Shown here: in pieces, positions 1 through 4,164 of the stretch
Layout of the letters: every line of letters starts with the position of its first letter
Numbering within the stretch: position 1 is the stretch's first letter
The notes under the pieces: generated by a model
The model's input: the letters and a program-made list of their open reading frames with translations, nothing else
What the model was told of the DNA's origin: nothing
Database searches by the model: none
Translations under genes and position numbers: made by a program
Assembly (NCBI GenBank): GCA_019423445.1
Contig: JAHZBJ010000111.1
Location: forward strand, 1 to 6,607
Source of the DNA: Oscillospiraceae bacterium
GTDB taxonomy: Bacteria; Bacillota; Clostridia; Oscillospirales; Ruminococcaceae
DNA length: 6,607 bases
Reading direction: 5' to 3'

Positions 1-44
1 GGAAATAACAGAACGGAAGAGGACGGCGAAGGGGGCGACGGAGG

Positions 45-1397
45 ATGGGAAGGAAGCCGCTTTGGGCCGCGGTAGAGCGGATCCGCCGGGAGGGCCTGGC
101 CCGGTTTTATATGCCGGGGCACAAGGGCAGGCTGCCGGAACCCCTGACCCAAGCCGCCCCTTATGACATCACCGAGATCGCCGGCGCAGATAGTCTCTAC
201 CAGTGCACCGAGGCCATCCGGGCTCTGGAGGAGGAGTTTGCCGACGCCTACCAGGTGGGGGATACCCTCCTTTCGGCAGGGGGGAGCACCCTTTGCATCC
301 AAACGATGCTCTATCTTGCCCGAAGCCGGGGAAGCACTGTTATCTGCAGCCGGGTGATCCACCGCTCCGCCGTGGCGGCTATGGGCCTTTTGGGGCTGAT
401 GCCCTGCTGGCTGCCGGGGCGCATTGCCTCCCGCCGGGATGGAATTCCCGGAATCGCCCTGCCCCCCACCCCCCAGGAGGTGGAGGAGGCCATCCGCCGC
501 CATCCCGACGCTGGCTCGGTGTATATCACAAGCCCTGACTACTTCGGGCAGATGGCAGACGTGGCGGCCATCGCCGAGGTGTGCCACCGGCTGGGGAAGC
601 CCCTGCTGGTGGATAATGCCCATGGCGCCCATCTGGGGTGCTTCCGGGCGGCGCTGCACCCCATGAGCCTGGGGGCGGATTTCTGCTGCGACAGCCTCCA
701 CAAGACCCTTCCGGCCCTTACCGGGGCGGCTCTCCTTCACCTGGCGGACCCCGCCGATTATCAGGAGGCCAAGTACGCCATGTCCCTGTTCGGCAGTACC
801 AGCCCCAGCTATCTTATTATGCTTTCGGCGGAGAACGCCCTGGAAGCCATCACCTCCCCGGATACCCCCTATTGGGAGCTTTCCGCCAAGGTGGGGGCGA
901 TGAAAACCGAGGCTGTCCGGCTGGGATACGATGTGGTCCGGGGCTTTGTCAGCGACCCCCTCCGGCTGGCCCTGGGTTTTGAGTGCCTGGGCCATACCCC
1001 GGAAAGCTACGGCAAATTCCTCCGCTCCCGGGGGGTAGAGCCGGAGTATCTGGACCGAAACGTCTGCGTCTTTATGATGACTCCCCAAAATACCCAGGTG
1101 GAGCTGGACCGGTTGACCTCCGCCATAGCGGGGGCGGCCAAGGGGCGGGAGGTGCTGCCGGAGCCCCGGTACCCTGCCACCATCCGTCTCCCCAAGCAGA
1201 TCCTTTCCCCCGGCGAGGCCATGACTCGGAAGGAGATCCTTCTCCCGGCAGAGCTGTGCCAGGGCCGGGTGGCTTCCCGCCTGGTAAGCAGCTGTCCCCC
1301 GGGGATTCCCCTCCTGGTACCTGGGGAGGAGATCACCCCCCAGACGGTGAAGTTTTTGCAAAGCAGTGGCGTGGAACGCATTTTTGTGGTAAAATAA
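45..1397 (+). CDS. Orn/Lys/Arg decarboxylase family PLP enzyme (SpeA/YaaO-like)
   Basis: A 450-residue fold-type I PLP enzyme of the Orn/Lys/Arg decarboxylase family, often annotated as a class I/II aminotransferase-fold protein. Visible hallmarks are the N-terminal MPGHKG (residues 23-28), the SAGGST cofactor-site loop (77-82), VDNAHGAH with Asp190 and His193 (189-196), the Schiff-base lysine Lys220 in DSLHK, and the C-terminal PPGIPLLVPGE block (418-428) typical of the small C-terminal domain. It lacks the N-terminal wing domain of the large inducible decarboxylases, like the ~480-residue Bacillus SpeA and YaaO. The family decarboxylates a basic amino acid to a polyamine precursor in the cytosol; which substrate is used cannot be read from sequence. 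The position next to darA-holB-ricT matches yaaO rather than speA. The start is the only candidate: an in-frame TAA lies at 6-8, and GGAGG abuts the ATG, so the purine-rich run at 28-35 may be the effective RBS. That TAA may end an upstream gene, but too little is visible to say. Confidence 0.93.
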   Translation: MGRKPLWAAVERIRREGLARFYMPGHKGRLPEPLTQAAPYDITEIAGADSLYQCTEAIRALEEEFADAYQVGDTLLSAGGSTLCIQTMLYLARSRGSTVICSRVIHRSAVAAMGLLGLMPCWLPGRIASRRDGIPGIALPPTPQEVEEAIRRHPDAGSVYITSPDYFGQMADVAAIAEVCHRLGKPLLVDNAHGAHLGCFRAALHPMSLGADFCCDSLHKTLPALTGAALLHLADPADYQEAKYAMSLFGSTSPSYLIMLSAENALEAITSPDTPYWELSAKVGAMKTEAVRLGYDVVRGFVSDPLRLALGFECLGHTPESYGKFLRSRGVEPEYLDRNVCVFMMTPQNTQVELDRLTSAIAGAAKGREVLPEPRYPATIRLPKQILSPGEAMTRKEILLPAELCQGRVASRLVSSCPPGIPLLVPGEEITPQTVKFLQSSGVERIFVVK

Positions 1398-1416
1398 GTT
1401 AAGGAATCAGCCATTT

Positions 1417-1438
1417 ACCGGGGTCCTGCCCGGTTTTT
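1417..1438 (+). terminator. Short intrinsic terminator between decarboxylase gene and darA
   Basis: A perfect 6-bp GC-rich stem, ACCGGG (1417-1422) with CCCGGT (1429-1434), closes a 6-base loop and runs into a T-tract at 1434-1438. It begins 20 bases after the decarboxylase stop and ends 24 bases before the darA ATG. The stem is short, so termination may be partial. No convincing promoter is visible between it and darA, which makes readthrough or attenuation likely. Confidence 0.65.
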
Positions 1439-1462
1439 CATCAACGAAAGGAGCGATGATTT

Positions 1463-1786
1463 ATGAAGATGATCCTGGCCATCGTATCCAACGACGACAG
1501 CTCCAATGTTTCCAGAAGCCTTACCAAGGCCAAATATTCGGTGACCCGTCTGGCCACCACCGGCGGCTTTCTTATGTCCGGCAATACCACTCTTCTCATC
1601 GGCGTGGACGACGAGAAGGTGGACGACGTGCTGCAGATCATTGGGGACAACTCCCGCAAGCGCACCAAGATGGTGCCCTCTACCGCCTCCTTCAGCGCGG
1701 GGATGTACGCCGGAATGCCGGTCCAGGTGACGGTGGGCGGCGCCACCATCTTCGTGATGAACGTGGAGCGGTTCGAGAAGGTCTGA
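1463..1786 (+). CDS. darA: Cyclic-di-AMP receptor, PII-like (DarA/PstA/YaaQ)
   Basis: A 107-residue PII-like signalling protein that binds the second messenger c-di-AMP; B. subtilis DarA is 109 residues. The family forms cytosolic homotrimers, binding ligand at subunit interfaces; its downstream target is not established. The diagnostic block TRLATTGGFLMSGNTT spans residues 28-43 and is followed by LLIGVDD. The C-terminal strand GGATIFVMNVERF (92-104) is also characteristic. Thr28, Phe36, Leu37, Asn41 and Gly47 match positions I recall as ligand contacts in PstA/DarA structures, while the usual Asn24 and Arg26 are Lys24 and Ser26 here. The start has a good AAAGGAG site (1447-1453) with 9-base spacing. 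An out-of-frame ATG at 1456 is closer to that site and belongs to the holB frame; it is not used for a convincing protein. The stop TGA shares its A with the holB ATG, indicating co-translation. Confidence 0.96.
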   Translation: MKMILAIVSNDDSSNVSRSLTKAKYSVTRLATTGGFLMSGNTTLLIGVDDEKVDDVLQIIGDNSRKRTKMVPSTASFSAGMYAGMPVQVTVGGATIFVMNVERFEKV

Positions 1787-2700
1787 TGGAACGGATCCTT
1801 TCCACCCCTGAGCCTCTGCCCCAGCCTCTGCTGACGATGGCCCGGGAGGGCCGCCTGGTCCACGGGGTCAACCTGGAGGGGGAGCCGGGGAGCGGCCGCA
1901 CCCGGATTGCCCTGTCCCTGGCGGGGGCCATCCTCTGCGAGAGACAGCGGGGAGAGATGTGCGGGGAATGCACCTCCTGCCGGAAAGTTCTGGCCGGGGC
2001 ACACAGCGATATCCTCTTGGTGAACGGCCGGGAGGACCCCGAGAGCTTCAAGGTCCGGCCTATGCGGGAGCTTCGGACGGCGGCCTACCAGGGACCCAGC
2101 GAGGGCCGTGCCAAGGTGTTTATCCTGGCGGAGGCTCAGCTGCTTTCCCGGGAGAGCCAGAATGTCCTGCTGAAGGTCATCGAGGAGCCTCCGGAGGATA
2201 CCTTTTTTATCTTTACCTGTGATAATAAGCACAAGCTGCTGCCCACCATTCTCAGCCGGCTGGTGACCTTCTCCATCCCTCCTCTGGGGGAGGCGGAGTG
2301 CCGGAAGCGGCTGGAAGAGCGGGTGCCGGGGAAGACCCCTGAGGAGTACCAGGAGGCGGCGCTTTTGTGCTGCGGCAGCCTTGGGGTGGGGGTGGAGATT
2401 TTGACCCAGCCCCAGGCGGCGAAACGGGCCCGGGCGGCCCGGGAGCTGGCGGCGGCTATGGCGGCCCGGAACGCCTATGGCGCCATGGCGGCGGCGACCC
2501 CCTTTGAGAAGAACAGAGGGGAGTATGCTGTTTTGCTGGAAGCGGCGGCCCGGCTCTGTATGGCGCCGGCCCTGCAAAAGGAGTGGGGCATTTCGCCGGC
2601 CCGCGGGGCGGCTCTTCGGGAGCGGCTCCAGCAGGCGTCAGAGAGGAACCAGCAGAACGGATATCTGCCTTTGATTACCGCGCTGCTGGGGGCCGGATGA
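1786..2700 (+). CDS. holB: DNA polymerase III subunit delta prime (clamp loader)
   Basis: A 304-residue AAA+ clamp-loader subunit that helps load the beta sliding clamp at the replication fork. The N-terminal RecA-like part has GEPGSGRT (32-39) at the Walker A position and a zinc module with Cys51, Cys59, Cys62 and Cys65. AEAQLL (115-120) sits where Walker B would be, followed by NVLLKVIEEPP (126-136) and ILSRLV (155-160), the counterpart of the SRC motif with Ser157-Arg158 kept and Cys replaced by Leu. The Walker lysine is Arg38 and the Walker B aspartate is Ala115, fitting a delta prime that does not hydrolyse ATP instead of a gamma/tau subunit. The C-terminal third is Ala-rich, helical and poorly conserved. 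The frame is open back to 1456, but that extension reads through darA and is not protein-like. The ATG at 1786, overlapping the darA stop by one base, gives the usual N-terminus (MERIL...RLVH). The local AAGG at 1778-1781 is weak, so translational coupling is likely. Confidence 0.93.
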   Translation: MERILSTPEPLPQPLLTMAREGRLVHGVNLEGEPGSGRTRIALSLAGAILCERQRGEMCGECTSCRKVLAGAHSDILLVNGREDPESFKVRPMRELRTAAYQGPSEGRAKVFILAEAQLLSRESQNVLLKVIEEPPEDTFFIFTCDNKHKLLPTILSRLVTFSIPPLGEAECRKRLEERVPGKTPEEYQEAALLCCGSLGVGVEILTQPQAAKRARAARELAAAMAARNAYGAMAAATPFEKNRGEYAVLLEAAARLCMAPALQKEWGISPARGAALRERLQQASERNQQNGYLPLITALLGAG

Positions 2701-2723
2701 CCCCCGGCGGCAGTTTATTGTTT

Positions 2724-2729
2724 GGAGGG
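2724..2729 (+). promoter_or_regulatory. Ribosome binding site fixing the ricT start
   Basis: GGAGGG lies 4-5 bases before the ATG at 2734. An in-frame TTG at 2722 would overlap this site and has no RBS of its own, so the ATG is preferred and the protein begins MAEVIGVRF, as in other RicT proteins. Confidence 0.8.
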
Positions 2730-2733
2730 ACCC

Positions 2734-3657
2734 ATGGCGGAAGTAATCGGCGTAAGATTCAAAGATGTAGGGAAGATCTATTATTTTGACCCGGTGGGGG
2801 AAAGCTTCCAGCCGGACGAGCTGGTGGTGGTGGAGACCTCCCGGGGGGTGGAGTGCGGCACTGTGGCCCTGGGGAACCGCCAGGTGAAGGACGACAACGT
2901 GGTGAAACCCCTGAAGAAGGTAGTGCGCCGGGCCACCAAGGAGGACCGCAAGCGCATCGAGGACAACCGGGCCAAGGAGAAGCGGGCCTACCGCATCTGC
3001 CAGGAGAAAATCGCCCAGAACGGCCTGGAGATGAAGCTGGTTGGGGTGGAGTACGCCTTCGACAACAGCAAGATCCTTTTCTATTTCACCGCCGACGGAC
3101 GGGTGGATTTCCGGGAGCTGGTAAAGGATCTGGCCTCGGTGTTCCGCACCCGGATCGAGCTGCGCCAGATCGGTGTCCGGGATGAGGCAAAGATGCTGGG
3201 GGGTCTGGGAATCTGCGGGCGGCCCTTCTGCTGCTCCTCCTTCCTGGGAGAATTTCAGCCCGTATCCATCAAGATGGCCAAGGAGCAGGGGCTCTCTCTG
3301 AACCCCACCAAGATTTCCGGCACCTGCGGCCGGCTGATGTGCTGCCTCAAGTATGAGCAGCCCGCCTATGAGGAACTGCTGCGCATTACTCCCAAGGTGG
3401 GGTCTACGGTGAACACCCCTGACGGCAAGGGCACCGTCACCGAGGTGAGCCTTCTGGTAGGGCAGCTGAAGGTGCATTTGTTCAACAGCGCGGAAGGGTC
3501 GATCTCGGTTTATGACCGGAAGGATGTAAAGCTGGTGAAGGACGCCCCTGGAAAGGGCGAACAGAAATCCGGCGGCAAAAAAGACCCGGCCAAAGAGGGC
3601 GGCAAGGGCTCAAAAAAGGAGCCGGCACCTCCAAAAGAGGAATCTGAAAATTTGTAA
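2734..3657 (+). CDS. ricT: RicT/YaaT PSP1-domain Fe-S regulatory protein
   Basis: A 307-residue PSP1-domain protein, orthologous by sequence and position to B. subtilis YaaT/RicT, often annotated as a stage 0 sporulation family protein. In Bacillus it acts with RicA and RicF as the Y-complex, which carries Fe-S clusters and affects RNase Y-dependent mRNA maturation, sporulation, competence and biofilm formation. The signature is complete: Cys161, Cys166 and Cys167 in the ICGRPFCCSSF segment, then Cys198, Cys203 and Cys204 in the TCGRLMCCLKYE segment, separated by the near-invariant VSIKMAKEQ...LNPTKISG stretch (177-196). The N-terminal half (1-150) is the PSP1-type fold. Residues 270-307 form a Lys/Gly/Glu-rich, probably disordered tail. 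The gene follows holB by 33 bases with no terminator between them, so it probably shares the darA-holB transcript. The ric partners are not in this window, so the Clostridial role is inferred from the family. Confidence 0.95.
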   Translation: MAEVIGVRFKDVGKIYYFDPVGESFQPDELVVVETSRGVECGTVALGNRQVKDDNVVKPLKKVVRRATKEDRKRIEDNRAKEKRAYRICQEKIAQNGLEMKLVGVEYAFDNSKILFYFTADGRVDFRELVKDLASVFRTRIELRQIGVRDEAKMLGGLGICGRPFCCSSFLGEFQPVSIKMAKEQGLSLNPTKISGTCGRLMCCLKYEQPAYEELLRITPKVGSTVNTPDGKGTVTEVSLLVGQLKVHLFNSAEGSISVYDRKDVKLVKDAPGKGEQKSGGKKDPAKEGGKGSKKEPAPPKEESENL

Positions 3658-3683
3658 ATCCCCTGTAAATCCTCTTGAAAATC
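3653..3683 (+). repeat. Three phased TGWAAATC direct repeats upstream of the ferredoxin promoter
   Basis: TGTAAATC occurs at 3653-3660 and 3664-3671, and TGAAAATC at 3676-3683, with periods of 11 and 12 bases. The first copy contains the ricT stop codon and the last ends 2 bases before the -35 element. The first two copies are identical over nine bases (TGTAAATCC). On the minus strand they read TTTACA-N5-TTTACA, which has the spacing of tandem half-sites bound by OmpR/PhoB-family response regulators. A regulatory role is inferred, not shown. Confidence 0.5.
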
Positions 3684-3685
3684 AG

Positions 3686-3713
3686 TTGCAATTTTCCCCG
3701 TTTATGTTAAAAT
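3686..3713 (+). promoter_or_regulatory. Extended -10 sigma-A-type promoter for the ferredoxin gene
   Basis: A TTGCAA -35 element (3686-3691), a 16-base spacer, and TAAAAT (3708-3713) preceded by the extended -10 dinucleotide TG at 3705-3706. Transcription would start near 3720, giving a leader of about 25 bases. A second -35-like TTGAAA at 3675 is too far from the -10 to be the partner. Confidence 0.72.
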
Positions 3714-3744
3714 GTAGGTAAACCAATAGGGAGGTGTATCTGAA

Positions 3745-3915
3745 ATGGCCTATGTGATTAGCGATGAGTGCATCAGCTGCGGCAGCTGCGAGGGCGAGTG
3801 CCCCGTGGGCGCCATCTCTCAGGGGAGCGATCATTACGAGATCAACCCCGATACCTGCATCGATTGCGGCACCTGCGCCAGCGTCTGCCCCACCAGCGCC
3901 ATCAAAGAGGGCTGA
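3745..3915 (+). CDS. 2[4Fe-4S] ferredoxin, clostridial type
   Basis: A 56-residue bacterial ferredoxin with two complete cluster motifs: Cys9-x2-Cys12-x2-Cys15-x3-Cys19-Pro and Cys38-x2-Cys41-x2-Cys44-x3-Cys48-Pro. Each motif supplies three cysteines to one [4Fe-4S] cluster and the fourth to the other. Length and pseudo-twofold symmetry match the classic clostridial ferredoxin, a soluble low-potential one- or two-electron carrier for enzymes such as pyruvate:ferredoxin oxidoreductase and hydrogenase. Which partner this copy serves is unknown. The start is supported by a strong GGGAGGTG site (3729-3736) with 8-base spacing. The gene has its own promoter just upstream and its own terminator 25 bases after the stop, so it is most likely a monocistronic, highly expressed unit inserted between ricT and tex. 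Confidence 0.96.
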   Translation: MAYVISDECISCGSCEGECPVGAISQGSDHYEINPDTCIDCGTCASVCPTSAIKEG

Positions 3916-3940
3916 GTCTCTCCGGCCAAACGGCTGAACA

Positions 3941-3977
3941 AAAGAACCGCTCCTGGGGATGCGGTTCTTTTTCTTTT
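3941..3977 (+). terminator. Intrinsic terminator of the ferredoxin gene
   Basis: A perfect 10-bp stem pairs 3941-3950 (AAAGAACCGC) with 3961-3970 (GCGGTTCTTT) around a 10-base loop. It continues into a T-rich tract to 3977 with one interrupting C. It begins 25 bases after the ferredoxin stop codon. Confidence 0.88.
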
Positions 3978-4164
3978 ACCCGCGCCGCCTTTTGGGGAAC
4001 AGGAGCCGGCGGCGGGAGAAACAATAGAACAGCAAGAGGGGAATGAGCCCCTGAAAATCTTCCGGCCGGAGCCTGCCCAGGCAGCAAGGTCCGGCGCAGG
4101 CGGCGGAGAAGCCGGTGAGCTTCCCCGCCGTTTTTCGGCCCGGAGGAGAGGAAAGGAAGAGATC
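3978..4164 (+). promoter_or_regulatory. GC-rich structured leader of tex, candidate attenuator
   Basis: A 187-base non-coding stretch between the ferredoxin terminator and tex. It contains CGCCGCC (3983-3989), two copies of GGCGGCGG (4008-4015 and 4099-4106), a small AGGGG/CCCCT hairpin (4037-4052), and the palindrome TCCGGCCGGA (4061-4070). A strong terminator-like hairpin at 4101-4135 and a purine-rich RBS region (AAAGGA at 4152-4157, 7 bases before ATG) complete it. CGCCGCC can pair with either GGCGGCGG copy, and CGGCGGG (4010-4016) can pair with CCCGCCG (4124-4130), so mutually exclusive folds are possible. No promoter with recognisable -35 and -10 boxes was found, and the layout matches no riboswitch class I know. 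The frame is open through it into tex, but the predicted peptide looks like chance GC-rich sequence. Confidence 0.45.
4101..4135 (+). terminator. Terminator-like hairpin immediately upstream of tex
   Basis: CGGCGG (4101-4106) pairs with CCGCCG (4125-4130). After one A·C mismatch, GAAGC (4108-4112) pairs with GCTTC (4119-4123), around a 6-base loop. Five Ts follow at 4131-4135. That gives eleven pairs, mostly GC, and a T-tract: a good Rho-independent terminator, only 29 bases before the tex ATG. Confidence 0.68.

Noticed and set aside
1456..1785. The holB reading frame is open upstream through darA, which would give a 414-residue HolB.
   Set aside because: The 110 extra residues are Arg/Gly/His-rich and unlike any HolB; the ATG at 1786 gives the expected N-terminus and the usual one-base overlap with darA.
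1441..2577. A 378-codon minus-strand open frame opposite darA and holB.
   Set aside because: Both plus-strand genes are recognisable with intact motifs and proper starts; the minus-strand product is Arg/Pro/Gln-rich shadow sequence without an RBS-supported start.
4034..4054. A minimal leader ORF, ATG AGC CCC TGA, after AAGAGGGG.
   Set aside because: The RBS-like run is only one base from the ATG and is paired in a small hairpin with CCCCT; translation is unlikely, although it could be considered if attenuation is confirmed.
3978..4135. A known riboswitch (cobalamin, glycine or THF type) ahead of tex.
   Set aside because: The conserved core sequences I know for these classes could not be found in order; only generic GC-rich stems are present.
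3916..4164. The frame between the ferredoxin TGA and the tex ATG has no stop, so stop readthrough would fuse ferredoxin to Tex.
   Set aside because: Eighty-three stop-free codons are unremarkable in GC-rich DNA; the stretch contains two terminator hairpins, its peptide is not protein-like, and Tex proteins normally begin at the 4165 ATG.
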